A stretch of DNA of 46,714 nt from positions 1-46,714 of the forward strand of contig JAHQRK010000067.1 in assembly GCA_019828595.1 (NCBI GenBank), in the 5' to 3' direction. This DNA is from Aphanomyces cochlioides (lineage: Eukaryota > Oomycota > Saprolegniomycetes > Saprolegniales > Verrucalvaceae). Every line of letters starts with the position of its first letter. Position 1 is the stretch's first letter. Of this stretch, positions 8,825 through 20,674 are shown one piece after another. Under the pieces are notes generated by a model that saw only the letters and a list, made by a program, of their open reading frames with translations, was not told the DNA's origin and made no database searches. The position numbers and the translations under genes are program-made.

Positions 8825-8896
8825 AGCACTTTGGCGCAGAGGAAGCGTGTTGGGCTCATAACCCAAAGGTCCTTGGATCGAAACCAAGAAGTGCTA
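8825..8896 (+). tRNA. tRNA-iMet: Initiator tRNA-Met (CAT), copy 18
   Basis: Body matches copy 1. Shorter T4 terminator with a long T9 second tract; 516 bp to the next start. Confidence 0.95.
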
Positions 8897-9340
8897 TCTT
8901 TTCCCACTTTTTTTTTCTCCCTCCACTTTCCAACTTTTTCCATTCTCCCGCCTGCCATTTTAACGTCCGACCTGCCATGTTTACACCAATACCACGAGTC
9001 GTGGCCACTTCTTTTCATCTTTAAAAACACATCAATTTCATAGACTGCACAAGCTCGCTCGTTGAGTTTGTGTGCATGCCTCTGTTTGGCTATGAACGGC
9101 CAGAGACTTGGCCATGCTTGTGTCTGCTGAAGACTAATGTCAAGCCGAGATGGCTGACGTGGGTAAGGCAAGAGAATGTTCGCTGTGGTGTTAGATAGCA
9201 GGGTTGTGCGGTATGAGAGTGGTGTGTAGGATATGGTTTGTGTGAGCGCGTGGTGTGTGTGAGGGGTGAAATAGTGTGTCGATGTGTGTGCGTGACGATA
9301 AAATTTTGTATTTGTGTTTGACGGGAAAACAGGAGGAAGT

Positions 9341-9412
9341 AGCACTTTGGCGCAGAGGAAGCGTGTTGGGCTCATAACCCAAAGGTCCTTGGATCGAAAC
9401 CAAGAAGTGCTA
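9341..9412 (+). tRNA. tRNA-iMet: Initiator tRNA-Met (CAT), copy 19
   Basis: Body matches copy 1. T5 terminator, T8 second tract; 516 bp to the next start. Confidence 0.96.
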
Positions 9413-9856
9413 TCTTTTTCCCACTTTTTTTTCTCCCTCCACTTTCCAACTTTTTCCATTCTCCCGCCTGCCATTTTAACGTCCGACCTGCCATGTTTAC
9501 ACCAATACCACGAGTCGTGGCCACTTCTTTTCATCTTTAAAAACACATCAATTTCATAGACTGCACAAGCTCGCTCGTTGAGTTTGTGTGCATGCCTCTG
9601 TTTGGCTATGAACGGCCAGAGACTTGGCCATGCTTGTGTCTGCTGAAGACTAATGTCAAGCCGAGATGGCTGACGTGGGTAAGGCAAGAGAATGTTCGCT
9701 GTGGTGTTAGATAGCAGGGTTGTGCGGTATGAGAGTGGTGTGTAGGATATGGTTTGTGTGAGCGCGTGGTGTGTGTGAGGGGTGAAATAGTGTGTCGATG
9801 TGTGTGCGTGACGATAAAATTTTGTATTTGTGTTTGACGGGAAAACAGGAGGAAGT

Positions 9857-9928
9857 AGCACTTTGGCGCAGAGGAAGCGTGTTGGGCTCATAACCCAAAG
9901 GTCCTTGGATCGAAACCAAGAAGTGCTA
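9857..9928 (+). tRNA. tRNA-iMet: Initiator tRNA-Met (CAT), copy 20
   Basis: Body matches copy 1. T5 terminator, T7 second tract; 515 bp to the next start. Confidence 0.96.
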
Positions 9929-10371
9929 TCTTTTTCCCACTTTTTTTCTCCCTCCACTTTCCAACTTTTTCCATTCTCCCGCCTGCCATTTTAACGTCCG
10001 ACCTGCCATGTTTACACCAATACCACGAGTCGTGGCCACTTCTTTTCATCTTTAAAAACACATCAATTTCATAGACTGCACAAGCTCGCTCGTTGAGTTT
10101 GTGTGCATGCCTCTGTTTGGCTATGAACGGCCAGAGACTTGGCCATGCTTGTGTCTGCTGAAGACTAATGTCAAGCCGAGATGGCTGACGTGGGTAAGGC
10201 AAGAGAATGTTCGCTGTGGTGTTAGATAGCAGGGTTGTGCGGTATGAGAGTGGTGTGTAGGATATGGTTTGTGTGAGCGCGTGGTGTGTGTGAGGGGTGA
10301 AATAGTGTGTCGATGTGTGTGCGTGACGATAAAATTTTGTATTTGTGTTTGACGGGAAAACAGGAGGAAGT

Positions 10372-10443
10372 AGCACTTTGGCGCAGAGGAAGCGTGTTGG
10401 GCTCATAACCCAAAGGTCCTTGGATCGAAACCAAGAAGTGCTA
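10372..10443 (+). tRNA. tRNA-iMet: Initiator tRNA-Met (CAT), copy 21
   Basis: Body matches copy 1. T5 terminator, T6 second tract; 514 bp to the next start. Confidence 0.96.
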
Positions 10444-10885
10444 TCTTTTTCCCACTTTTTTCTCCCTCCACTTTCCAACTTTTTCCATTCTCCCGCCTGC
10501 CATTTTAACGTCCGACCTGCCATGTTTACACCAATACCACGAGTCGTGGCCACTTCTTTTCATCTTTAAAAACACATCAATTTCATAGACTGCACAAGCT
10601 CGCTCGTTGAGTTTGTGTGCATGCCTCTGTTTGGCTATGAACGGCCAGAGACTTGGCCATGCTTGTGTCTGCTGAAGACTAATGTCAAGCCGAGATGGCT
10701 GACGTGGGTAAGGCAAGAGAATGTTCGCTGTGGTGTTAGATAGCAGGGTTGTGCGGTATGAGAGTGGTGTGTAGGATATGGTTTGTGTGAGCGCGTGGTG
10801 TGTGTGAGGGGTGAAATAGTGTGTCGATGTGTGTGCGTGACGATAAAATTTTGTATTTGTGTTTGACGGGAAAACAGGAGGAAGT

Positions 10886-10957
10886 AGCACTTTGGCGCAG
10901 AGGAAGCGTGTTGGGCTCATAACCCAAAGGTCCTTGGATCGAAACCAAGAAGTGCTA
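10886..10957 (+). tRNA. tRNA-iMet: Initiator tRNA-Met (CAT), copy 22
   Basis: Body matches copy 1. T5 terminator, T7 second tract; 515 bp to the next start. Confidence 0.96.
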
Positions 10958-11400
10958 TCTTTTTCCCACTTTTTTTCTCCCTCCACTTTCCAACTTTTTC
11001 CATTCTCCCGCCTGCCATTTTAACGTCCGACCTGCCATGTTTACACCAATACCACGAGTCGTGGCCACTTCTTTTCATCTTTAAAAACACATCAATTTCA
11101 TAGACTGCACAAGCTCGCTCGTTGAGTTTGTGTGCATGCCTCTGTTTGGCTATGAACGGCCAGAGACTTGGCCATGCTTGTGTCTGCTGAAGACTAATGT
11201 CAAGCCGAGATGGCTGACGTGGGTAAGGCAAGAGAATGTTCGCTGTGGTGTTAGATAGCAGGGTTGTGCGGTATGAGAGTGGTGTGTAGGATATGGTTTG
11301 TGTGAGCGCGTGGTGTGTGTGAGGGGTGAAATAGTGTGTCGATGTGTGTGCGTGACGATAAAATTTTGTATTTGTGTTTGACGGGAAAACAGGAGGAAGT

Positions 11401-11472
11401 AGCACTTTGGCGCAGAGGAAGCGTGTTGGGCTCATAACCCAAAGGTCCTTGGATCGAAACCAAGAAGTGCTA
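11401..11472 (+). tRNA. tRNA-iMet: Initiator tRNA-Met (CAT), copy 23
   Basis: Body matches copy 1. T5 terminator, T7 second tract; 515 bp to the next start. Confidence 0.96.
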
Positions 11473-11915
11473 TCTTTTTCCCACTTTTTTTCTCCCTCCA
11501 CTTTCCAACTTTTTCCATTCTCCCGCCTGCCATTTTAACGTCCGACCTGCCATGTTTACACCAATACCACGAGTCGTGGCCACTTCTTTTCATCTTTAAA
11601 AACACATCAATTTCATAGACTGCACAAGCTCGCTCGTTGAGTTTGTGTGCATGCCTCTGTTTGGCTATGAACGGCCAGAGACTTGGCCATGCTTGTGTCT
11701 GCTGAAGACTAATGTCAAGCCGAGATGGCTGACGTGGGTAAGGCAAGAGAATGTTCGCTGTGGTGTTAGATAGCAGGGTTGTGCGGTATGAGAGTGGTGT
11801 GTAGGATATGGTTTGTGTGAGCGCGTGGTGTGTGTGAGGGGTGAAATAGTGTGTCGATGTGTGTGCGTGACGATAAAATTTTGTATTTGTGTTTGACGGG
11901 AAAACAGGAGGAAGT

Positions 11916-11987
11916 AGCACTTTGGCGCAGAGGAAGCGTGTTGGGCTCATAACCCAAAGGTCCTTGGATCGAAACCAAGAAGTGCTA
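11916..11987 (+). tRNA. tRNA-iMet: Initiator tRNA-Met (CAT), copy 24
   Basis: Body matches copy 1. T5 terminator, T9 second tract; 517 bp to the next start. Confidence 0.96.
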
Positions 11988-12432
11988 TCTTTTTCCCACT
12001 TTTTTTTTCTCCCTCCACTTTCCAACTTTTTCCATTCTCCCGCCTGCCATTTTAACGTCCGACCTGCCATGTTTACACCAATACCACGAGTCGTGGCCAC
12101 TTCTTTTCATCTTTAAAAACACATCAATTTCATAGACTGCACAAGCTCGCTCGTTGAGTTTGTGTGCATGCCTCTGTTTGGCTATGAACGGCCAGAGACT
12201 TGGCCATGCTTGTGTCTGCTGAAGACTAATGTCAAGCCGAGATGGCTGACGTGGGTAAGGCAAGAGAATGTTCGCTGTGGTGTTAGATAGCAGGGTTGTG
12301 CGGTATGAGAGTGGTGTGTAGGATATGGTTTGTGTGAGCGCGTGGTGTGTGTGAGGGGTGAAATAGTGTGTCGATGTGTGTGCGTGACGATAAAATTTTG
12401 TATTTGTGTTTGACGGGAAAACAGGAGGAAGT

Positions 12433-12504
12433 AGCACTTTGGCGCAGAGGAAGCGTGTTGGGCTCATAACCCAAAGGTCCTTGGATCGAAACCAAGAAGT
12501 GCTA
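12433..12504 (+). tRNA. tRNA-iMet: Initiator tRNA-Met (CAT), copy 25
   Basis: Body matches copy 1. T5 terminator, T7 second tract; 515 bp to the next start. Confidence 0.96.
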
Positions 12505-12947
12505 TCTTTTTCCCACTTTTTTTCTCCCTCCACTTTCCAACTTTTTCCATTCTCCCGCCTGCCATTTTAACGTCCGACCTGCCATGTTTACACCAATACC
12601 ACGAGTCGTGGCCACTTCTTTTCATCTTTAAAAACACATCAATTTCATAGACTGCACAAGCTCGCTCGTTGAGTTTGTGTGCATGCCTCTGTTTGGCTAT
12701 GAACGGCCAGAGACTTGGCCATGCTTGTGTCTGCTGAAGACTAATGTCAAGCCGAGATGGCTGACGTGGGTAAGGCAAGAGAATGTTCGCTGTGGTGTTA
12801 GATAGCAGGGTTGTGCGGTATGAGAGTGGTGTGTAGGATATGGTTTGTGTGAGCGCGTGGTGTGTGTGAGGGGTGAAATAGTGTGTCGATGTGTGTGCGT
12901 GACGATAAAATTTTGTATTTGTGTTTGACGGGAAAACAGGAGGAAGT

Positions 12948-13019
12948 AGCACTTTGGCGCAGAGGAAGCGTGTTGGGCTCATAACCCAAAGGTCCTTGGA
13001 TCGAAACCAAGAAGTGCTA
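12948..13019 (+). tRNA. tRNA-iMet: Initiator tRNA-Met (CAT), copy 26
   Basis: Body matches copy 1. T5 terminator, T7 second tract; 515 bp to the next start. Confidence 0.96.
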
Positions 13020-13462
13020 TCTTTTTCCCACTTTTTTTCTCCCTCCACTTTCCAACTTTTTCCATTCTCCCGCCTGCCATTTTAACGTCCGACCTGCCAT
13101 GTTTACACCAATACCACGAGTCGTGGCCACTTCTTTTCATCTTTAAAAACACATCAATTTCATAGACTGCACAAGCTCGCTCGTTGAGTTTGTGTGCATG
13201 CCTCTGTTTGGCTATGAACGGCCAGAGACTTGGCCATGCTTGTGTCTGCTGAAGACTAATGTCAAGCCGAGATGGCTGACGTGGGTAAGGCAAGAGAATG
13301 TTCGCTGTGGTGTTAGATAGCAGGGTTGTGCGGTATGAGAGTGGTGTGTAGGATATGGTTTGTGTGAGCGCGTGGTGTGTGTGAGGGGTGAAATAGTGTG
13401 TCGATGTGTGTGCGTGACGATAAAATTTTGTATTTGTGTTTGACGGGAAAACAGGAGGAAGT

Positions 13463-13534
13463 AGCACTTTGGCGCAGAGGAAGCGTGTTGGGCTCATAAC
13501 CCAAAGGTCCTTGGATCGAAACCAAGAAGTGCTA
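13463..13534 (+). tRNA. tRNA-iMet: Initiator tRNA-Met (CAT), copy 27
   Basis: Body matches copy 1. T5 terminator, T7 second tract; 515 bp to the next start. Confidence 0.96.
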
Positions 13535-13977
13535 TCTTTTTCCCACTTTTTTTCTCCCTCCACTTTCCAACTTTTTCCATTCTCCCGCCTGCCATTTTAA
13601 CGTCCGACCTGCCATGTTTACACCAATACCACGAGTCGTGGCCACTTCTTTTCATCTTTAAAAACACATCAATTTCATAGACTGCACAAGCTCGCTCGTT
13701 GAGTTTGTGTGCATGCCTCTGTTTGGCTATGAACGGCCAGAGACTTGGCCATGCTTGTGTCTGCTGAAGACTAATGTCAAGCCGAGATGGCTGACGTGGG
13801 TAAGGCAAGAGAATGTTCGCTGTGGTGTTAGATAGCAGGGTTGTGCGGTATGAGAGTGGTGTGTAGGATATGGTTTGTGTGAGCGCGTGGTGTGTGTGAG
13901 GGGTGAAATAGTGTGTCGATGTGTGTGCGTGACGATAAAATTTTGTATTTGTGTTTGACGGGAAAACAGGAGGAAGT

Positions 13978-14049
13978 AGCACTTTGGCGCAGAGGAAGCG
14001 TGTTGGGCTCATAACCCAAAGGTCCTTGGATCGAAACCAAGAAGTGCTA
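13978..14049 (+). tRNA. tRNA-iMet: Initiator tRNA-Met (CAT), copy 28
   Basis: Body matches copy 1. T4 terminator with the longest second tract in the window (T11). The spacer also has a 2-bp insertion near 14368 (GGTATATGAG for GGTATGAG), making this unit 520 bp. Confidence 0.95.
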
Positions 14050-14497
14050 TCTTTTCCCACTTTTTTTTTTTCTCCCTCCACTTTCCAACTTTTTCCATTC
14101 TCCCGCCTGCCATTTTAACGTCCGACCTGCCATGTTTACACCAATACCACGAGTCGTGGCCACTTCTTTTCATCTTTAAAAACACATCAATTTCATAGAC
14201 TGCACAAGCTCGCTCGTTGAGTTTGTGTGCATGCCTCTGTTTGGCTATGAACGGCCAGAGACTTGGCCATGCTTGTGTCTGCTGAAGACTAATGTCAAGC
14301 CGAGATGGCTGACGTGGGTAAGGCAAGAGAATGTTCGCTGTGGTGTTAGATAGCAGGGTTGTGCGGTATATGAGAGTGGTGTGTAGGATATGGTTTGTGT
14401 GAGCGCGTGGTGTGTGTGAGGGGTGAAATAGTGTGTCGATGTGTGTGCGTGACGATAAAATTTTGTATTTGTGTTTGACGGGAAAACAGGAGGAAGT

Positions 14498-14569
14498 AGC
14501 ACTTTGGCGCAGAGGAAGCGTGTTGGGCTCATAACCCAAAGGTCCTTGGATCGAAACCAAGAAGTGCTA
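14498..14569 (+). tRNA. tRNA-iMet: Initiator tRNA-Met (CAT), copy 29
   Basis: Body matches copy 1. T5 terminator, T6 second tract; 514 bp to the next start. Confidence 0.96.
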
Positions 14570-15011
14570 TCTTTTTCCCACTTTTTTCTCCCTCCACTTT
14601 CCAACTTTTTCCATTCTCCCGCCTGCCATTTTAACGTCCGACCTGCCATGTTTACACCAATACCACGAGTCGTGGCCACTTCTTTTCATCTTTAAAAACA
14701 CATCAATTTCATAGACTGCACAAGCTCGCTCGTTGAGTTTGTGTGCATGCCTCTGTTTGGCTATGAACGGCCAGAGACTTGGCCATGCTTGTGTCTGCTG
14801 AAGACTAATGTCAAGCCGAGATGGCTGACGTGGGTAAGGCAAGAGAATGTTCGCTGTGGTGTTAGATAGCAGGGTTGTGCGGTATGAGAGTGGTGTGTAG
14901 GATATGGTTTGTGTGAGCGCGTGGTGTGTGTGAGGGGTGAAATAGTGTGTCGATGTGTGTGCGTGACGATAAAATTTTGTATTTGTGTTTGACGGGAAAA
15001 CAGGAGGAAGT

Positions 15012-15083
15012 AGCACTTTGGCGCAGAGGAAGCGTGTTGGGCTCATAACCCAAAGGTCCTTGGATCGAAACCAAGAAGTGCTA
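15012..15083 (+). tRNA. tRNA-iMet: Initiator tRNA-Met (CAT), copy 30
   Basis: Body matches copy 1. T5 terminator, T7 second tract; 515 bp to the next start. Confidence 0.96.
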
Positions 15084-15526
15084 TCTTTTTCCCACTTTTT
15101 TTCTCCCTCCACTTTCCAACTTTTTCCATTCTCCCGCCTGCCATTTTAACGTCCGACCTGCCATGTTTACACCAATACCACGAGTCGTGGCCACTTCTTT
15201 TCATCTTTAAAAACACATCAATTTCATAGACTGCACAAGCTCGCTCGTTGAGTTTGTGTGCATGCCTCTGTTTGGCTATGAACGGCCAGAGACTTGGCCA
15301 TGCTTGTGTCTGCTGAAGACTAATGTCAAGCCGAGATGGCTGACGTGGGTAAGGCAAGAGAATGTTCGCTGTGGTGTTAGATAGCAGGGTTGTGCGGTAT
15401 GAGAGTGGTGTGTAGGATATGGTTTGTGTGAGCGCGTGGTGTGTGTGAGGGGTGAAATAGTGTGTCGATGTGTGTGCGTGACGATAAAATTTTGTATTTG
15501 TGTTTGACGGGAAAACAGGAGGAAGT

Positions 15527-15598
15527 AGCACTTTGGCGCAGAGGAAGCGTGTTGGGCTCATAACCCAAAGGTCCTTGGATCGAAACCAAGAAGTGCTA
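15527..15598 (+). tRNA. tRNA-iMet: Initiator tRNA-Met (CAT), copy 31
   Basis: Body matches copy 1. T5 terminator, T6 second tract; 514 bp to the next start. Confidence 0.96.
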
Positions 15599-16040
15599 TC
15601 TTTTTCCCACTTTTTTCTCCCTCCACTTTCCAACTTTTTCCATTCTCCCGCCTGCCATTTTAACGTCCGACCTGCCATGTTTACACCAATACCACGAGTC
15701 GTGGCCACTTCTTTTCATCTTTAAAAACACATCAATTTCATAGACTGCACAAGCTCGCTCGTTGAGTTTGTGTGCATGCCTCTGTTTGGCTATGAACGGC
15801 CAGAGACTTGGCCATGCTTGTGTCTGCTGAAGACTAATGTCAAGCCGAGATGGCTGACGTGGGTAAGGCAAGAGAATGTTCGCTGTGGTGTTAGATAGCA
15901 GGGTTGTGCGGTATGAGAGTGGTGTGTAGGATATGGTTTGTGTGAGCGCGTGGTGTGTGTGAGGGGTGAAATAGTGTGTCGATGTGTGTGCGTGACGATA
16001 AAATTTTGTATTTGTGTTTGACGGGAAAACAGGAGGAAGT

Positions 16041-16112
16041 AGCACTTTGGCGCAGAGGAAGCGTGTTGGGCTCATAACCCAAAGGTCCTTGGATCGAAAC
16101 CAAGAAGTGCTA
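16041..16112 (+). tRNA. tRNA-iMet: Initiator tRNA-Met (CAT), copy 32
   Basis: Body matches copy 1. T5 terminator, T8 second tract; 516 bp to the next start. Confidence 0.96.
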
Positions 16113-16556
16113 TCTTTTTCCCACTTTTTTTTCTCCCTCCACTTTCCAACTTTTTCCATTCTCCCGCCTGCCATTTTAACGTCCGACCTGCCATGTTTAC
16201 ACCAATACCACGAGTCGTGGCCACTTCTTTTCATCTTTAAAAACACATCAATTTCATAGACTGCACAAGCTCGCTCGTTGAGTTTGTGTGCATGCCTCTG
16301 TTTGGCTATGAACGGCCAGAGACTTGGCCATGCTTGTGTCTGCTGAAGACTAATGTCAAGCCGAGATGGCTGACGTGGGTAAGGCAAGAGAATGTTCGCT
16401 GTGGTGTTAGATAGCAGGGTTGTGCGGTATGAGAGTGGTGTGTAGGATATGGTTTGTGTGAGCGCGTGGTGTGTGTGAGGGGTGAAATAGTGTGTCGATG
16501 TGTGTGCGTGACGATAAAATTTTGTATTTGTGTTTGACGGGAAAACAGGAGGAAGT

Positions 16557-16628
16557 AGCACTTTGGCGCAGAGGAAGCGTGTTGGGCTCATAACCCAAAG
16601 GTCCTTGGATCGAAACCAAGAAGTGCTA
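16557..16628 (+). tRNA. tRNA-iMet: Initiator tRNA-Met (CAT), copy 33
   Basis: Body matches copy 1. T5 terminator, T6 second tract. The later half of its spacer, from about 16921, carries the first changes of the diverged block; 515 bp to the next start. Confidence 0.96.
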
Positions 16629-16920
16629 TCTTTTTCCCACTTTTTTCTCCCTCCACTTTCCAACTTTTTCCATTCTCCCGCCTGCCATTTTAACGTCCGA
16701 CCTGCCATGTTTACACCAATACCACGAGTCGTGGCCACTTCTTTTCATCTTTAAAAACACATCAATTTCATAGACTGCACAAGCTCGCTCGTTGAGTTTG
16801 TGTGCATGCCTCTGTTTGGCTATGAACGGCCAGAGACTTGGCCATGCTTGTGTCTGCTGAAGACTAATGTCAAGCCGAGATGGCTGACGTGGGTAAGGCA
16901 AGAGAATGTTCGCTGTGGTG

Positions 16921-17352
16921 TTGAGTACAGGGTTGTCGGTATGAGAGTGGTGTGTAGGATATGGTTTGTGTGAGCGCGTGGTGTGTGTGAGGGGGTGAAA
17001 TAGTGTGTCGATGTGTGTGCGTGACGAATTAAAATTTTGTATTTGTATTTGACGGGAAACCAGGAGGAAGTAGCACTTTGGCGCAAGAGGAAGCGTGTTG
17101 GGCTCATAACCCAAAGGTCCTTGGATCGAAACCAAGAAGTGCTATCTTTTTCCCACTTTTTTTTTCTCCCTCCACTTTCCAACTTTTTCCATTCTCCCGC
17201 CTGCCATTTTAACGTCCGACCTGCCATGTTTACACCAATACCACGAGTCGTGGCCACTTCTTTTCATCTTTAAAAACGCGTCAATTTCATAGACTGCACA
17301 AGCTCGCTCGTTGAGTTTGTGTGCATGCTCTCTGTTGGCTATGAACGGCAGG
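16921..17352 (+). other. Isolated diverged repeat unit around copy 34
   Basis: Many changes are packed into about 430 bp: TTGAGTACAGG near 16921, a lost G in GTTGTCGG, an extra G near 16991, extra bases near 17026-17030, G-to-A in GTATTTG, a leader change near 17060, the D-loop insertion, A-to-G at 17278 and 17280, and several indels at 17329-17352. The units on both sides are canonical. Confidence 0.85.
17072..17144 (+). tRNA. tRNA-iMet: Initiator tRNA-Met (CAT), copy 34, variant with D-loop insertion
   Basis: This copy is 73 nt: one extra A in the D loop (around 17085-17086) gives an 8-nt loop. All stems and the CAT anticodon are intact, so it may still fold. The extra base changes the spacing of the A box. 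The 5' flank is also altered, with extra bases in the TATA-like element, GTATTTG for GTGTTTG and a changed leader, as is the spacer on both sides. T5 terminator, T9 second tract; 516 bp to the next start. Confidence 0.85.
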
Positions 17353-17587
17353 ACTTGGCCATGCTTGTGTCTGCTGAAGACTAATGTCAAGCCGAGATGG
17401 CTGACGTGGGTAAGGCAAGAGAATGTTCGCTGTGGTGTTAGATAGCAGGGTTGTGCGGTATGAGAGTGGTGTGTAGGATATGGTTTGTGTGAGCGCGTGG
17501 TGTGTGTGAGGGGTGAAATAGTGTGTCGATGTGTGTGCGTGACGATAAAATTTTGTATTTGTGTTTGACGGGAAAACAGGAGGAAGT

Positions 17588-17659
17588 AGCACTTTGGCGC
17601 AGAGGAAGCGTGTTGGGCTCATAACCCAAAGGTCCTTGGATCGAAACCAAGAAGTGCTA
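17588..17659 (+). tRNA. tRNA-iMet: Initiator tRNA-Met (CAT), copy 35
   Basis: Body matches copy 1; canonical sequence resumes before this gene. T5 terminator, T7 second tract; 515 bp to the next start. Confidence 0.96.
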
Positions 17660-18102
17660 TCTTTTTCCCACTTTTTTTCTCCCTCCACTTTCCAACTTTT
17701 TCCATTCTCCCGCCTGCCATTTTAACGTCCGACCTGCCATGTTTACACCAATACCACGAGTCGTGGCCACTTCTTTTCATCTTTAAAAACACATCAATTT
17801 CATAGACTGCACAAGCTCGCTCGTTGAGTTTGTGTGCATGCCTCTGTTTGGCTATGAACGGCCAGAGACTTGGCCATGCTTGTGTCTGCTGAAGACTAAT
17901 GTCAAGCCGAGATGGCTGACGTGGGTAAGGCAAGAGAATGTTCGCTGTGGTGTTAGATAGCAGGGTTGTGCGGTATGAGAGTGGTGTGTAGGATATGGTT
18001 TGTGTGAGCGCGTGGTGTGTGTGAGGGGTGAAATAGTGTGTCGATGTGTGTGCGTGACGATAAAATTTTGTATTTGTGTTTGACGGGAAAACAGGAGGAA
18101 GT

Positions 18103-18174
18103 AGCACTTTGGCGCAGAGGAAGCGTGTTGGGCTCATAACCCAAAGGTCCTTGGATCGAAACCAAGAAGTGCTA
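18103..18174 (+). tRNA. tRNA-iMet: Initiator tRNA-Met (CAT), copy 36
   Basis: Body matches copy 1. T5 terminator, T7 second tract; 515 bp to the next start. Confidence 0.96.
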
Positions 18175-18617
18175 TCTTTTTCCCACTTTTTTTCTCCCTC
18201 CACTTTCCAACTTTTTCCATTCTCCCGCCTGCCATTTTAACGTCCGACCTGCCATGTTTACACCAATACCACGAGTCGTGGCCACTTCTTTTCATCTTTA
18301 AAAACACATCAATTTCATAGACTGCACAAGCTCGCTCGTTGAGTTTGTGTGCATGCCTCTGTTTGGCTATGAACGGCCAGAGACTTGGCCATGCTTGTGT
18401 CTGCTGAAGACTAATGTCAAGCCGAGATGGCTGACGTGGGTAAGGCAAGAGAATGTTCGCTGTGGTGTTAGATAGCAGGGTTGTGCGGTATGAGAGTGGT
18501 GTGTAGGATATGGTTTGTGTGAGCGCGTGGTGTGTGTGAGGGGTGAAATAGTGTGTCGATGTGTGTGCGTGACGATAAAATTTTGTATTTGTGTTTGACG
18601 GGAAAACAGGAGGAAGT

Positions 18618-18689
18618 AGCACTTTGGCGCAGAGGAAGCGTGTTGGGCTCATAACCCAAAGGTCCTTGGATCGAAACCAAGAAGTGCTA
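18618..18689 (+). tRNA. tRNA-iMet: Initiator tRNA-Met (CAT), copy 37
   Basis: Body matches copy 1. Shorter T4 terminator, T7 second tract; 514 bp to the next start. Confidence 0.95.
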
Positions 18690-19131
18690 TCTTTTCCCAC
18701 TTTTTTTCTCCCTCCACTTTCCAACTTTTTCCATTCTCCCGCCTGCCATTTTAACGTCCGACCTGCCATGTTTACACCAATACCACGAGTCGTGGCCACT
18801 TCTTTTCATCTTTAAAAACACATCAATTTCATAGACTGCACAAGCTCGCTCGTTGAGTTTGTGTGCATGCCTCTGTTTGGCTATGAACGGCCAGAGACTT
18901 GGCCATGCTTGTGTCTGCTGAAGACTAATGTCAAGCCGAGATGGCTGACGTGGGTAAGGCAAGAGAATGTTCGCTGTGGTGTTAGATAGCAGGGTTGTGC
19001 GGTATGAGAGTGGTGTGTAGGATATGGTTTGTGTGAGCGCGTGGTGTGTGTGAGGGGTGAAATAGTGTGTCGATGTGTGTGCGTGACGATAAAATTTTGT
19101 ATTTGTGTTTGACGGGAAAACAGGAGGAAGT

Positions 19132-19203
19132 AGCACTTTGGCGCAGAGGAAGCGTGTTGGGCTCATAACCCAAAGGTCCTTGGATCGAAACCAAGAAGTG
19201 CTA
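19132..19203 (+). tRNA. tRNA-iMet: Initiator tRNA-Met (CAT), copy 38
   Basis: Body matches copy 1. T5 terminator, T7 second tract. The spacer lacks one G near 19389 (CCTCTTTTGG for CCTCTGTTTGG); 514 bp to the next start. Confidence 0.96.
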
Positions 19204-19645
19204 TCTTTTTCCCACTTTTTTTCTCCCTCCACTTTCCAACTTTTTCCATTCTCCCGCCTGCCATTTTAACGTCCGACCTGCCATGTTTACACCAATACCA
19301 CGAGTCGTGGCCACTTCTTTTCATCTTTAAAAACACATCAATTTCATAGACTGCACAAGCTCGCTCGTTGAGTTTGTGTGCATGCCTCTTTTGGCTATGA
19401 ACGGCCAGAGACTTGGCCATGCTTGTGTCTGCTGAAGACTAATGTCAAGCCGAGATGGCTGACGTGGGTAAGGCAAGAGAATGTTCGCTGTGGTGTTAGA
19501 TAGCAGGGTTGTGCGGTATGAGAGTGGTGTGTAGGATATGGTTTGTGTGAGCGCGTGGTGTGTGTGAGGGGTGAAATAGTGTGTCGATGTGTGTGCGTGA
19601 CGATAAAATTTTGTATTTGTGTTTGACGGGAAAACAGGAGGAAGT

Positions 19646-19717
19646 AGCACTTTGGCGCAGAGGAAGCGTGTTGGGCTCATAACCCAAAGGTCCTTGGATC
19701 GAAACCAAGAAGTGCTA
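19646..19717 (+). tRNA. tRNA-iMet: Initiator tRNA-Met (CAT), copy 39
   Basis: Body matches copy 1. T5 terminator, T7 second tract; 515 bp to the next start. Confidence 0.96.
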
Positions 19718-20160
19718 TCTTTTTCCCACTTTTTTTCTCCCTCCACTTTCCAACTTTTTCCATTCTCCCGCCTGCCATTTTAACGTCCGACCTGCCATGT
19801 TTACACCAATACCACGAGTCGTGGCCACTTCTTTTCATCTTTAAAAACACATCAATTTCATAGACTGCACAAGCTCGCTCGTTGAGTTTGTGTGCATGCC
19901 TCTGTTTGGCTATGAACGGCCAGAGACTTGGCCATGCTTGTGTCTGCTGAAGACTAATGTCAAGCCGAGATGGCTGACGTGGGTAAGGCAAGAGAATGTT
20001 CGCTGTGGTGTTAGATAGCAGGGTTGTGCGGTATGAGAGTGGTGTGTAGGATATGGTTTGTGTGAGCGCGTGGTGTGTGTGAGGGGTGAAATAGTGTGTC
20101 GATGTGTGTGCGTGACGATAAAATTTTGTATTTGTGTTTGACGGGAAAACAGGAGGAAGT

Positions 20161-20232
20161 AGCACTTTGGCGCAGAGGAAGCGTGTTGGGCTCATAACCC
20201 AAAGGTCCTTGGATCGAAACCAAGAAGTGCTA
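20161..20232 (+). tRNA. tRNA-iMet: Initiator tRNA-Met (CAT), copy 40
   Basis: Body matches copy 1. T5 terminator, T6 second tract; 514 bp to the next start. Confidence 0.96.
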
Positions 20233-20674
20233 TCTTTTTCCCACTTTTTTCTCCCTCCACTTTCCAACTTTTTCCATTCTCCCGCCTGCCATTTTAACGT
20301 CCGACCTGCCATGTTTACACCAATACCACGAGTCGTGGCCACTTCTTTTCATCTTTAAAAACACATCAATTTCATAGACTGCACAAGCTCGCTCGTTGAG
20401 TTTGTGTGCATGCCTCTGTTTGGCTATGAACGGCCAGAGACTTGGCCATGCTTGTGTCTGCTGAAGACTAATGTCAAGCCGAGATGGCTGACGTGGGTAA
20501 GGCAAGAGAATGTTCGCTGTGGTGTTAGATAGCAGGGTTGTGCGGTATGAGAGTGGTGTGTAGGATATGGTTTGTGTGAGCGCGTGGTGTGTGTGAGGGG
20601 TGAAATAGTGTGTCGATGTGTGTGCGTGACGATAAAATTTTGTATTTGTGTTTGACGGGAAAACAGGAGGAAGT

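Noticed and set aside
7864..9957. Long minus-strand open frames, up to 697 codons, with a repeated protein of ~172 residues per unit
   Set aside because: They read antisense through the tRNA and continue only where the unit is a multiple of three (513 or 516 bp). Ordinary one-base T-run changes end them elsewhere in the array. Nothing in the composition suggests a real protein family.
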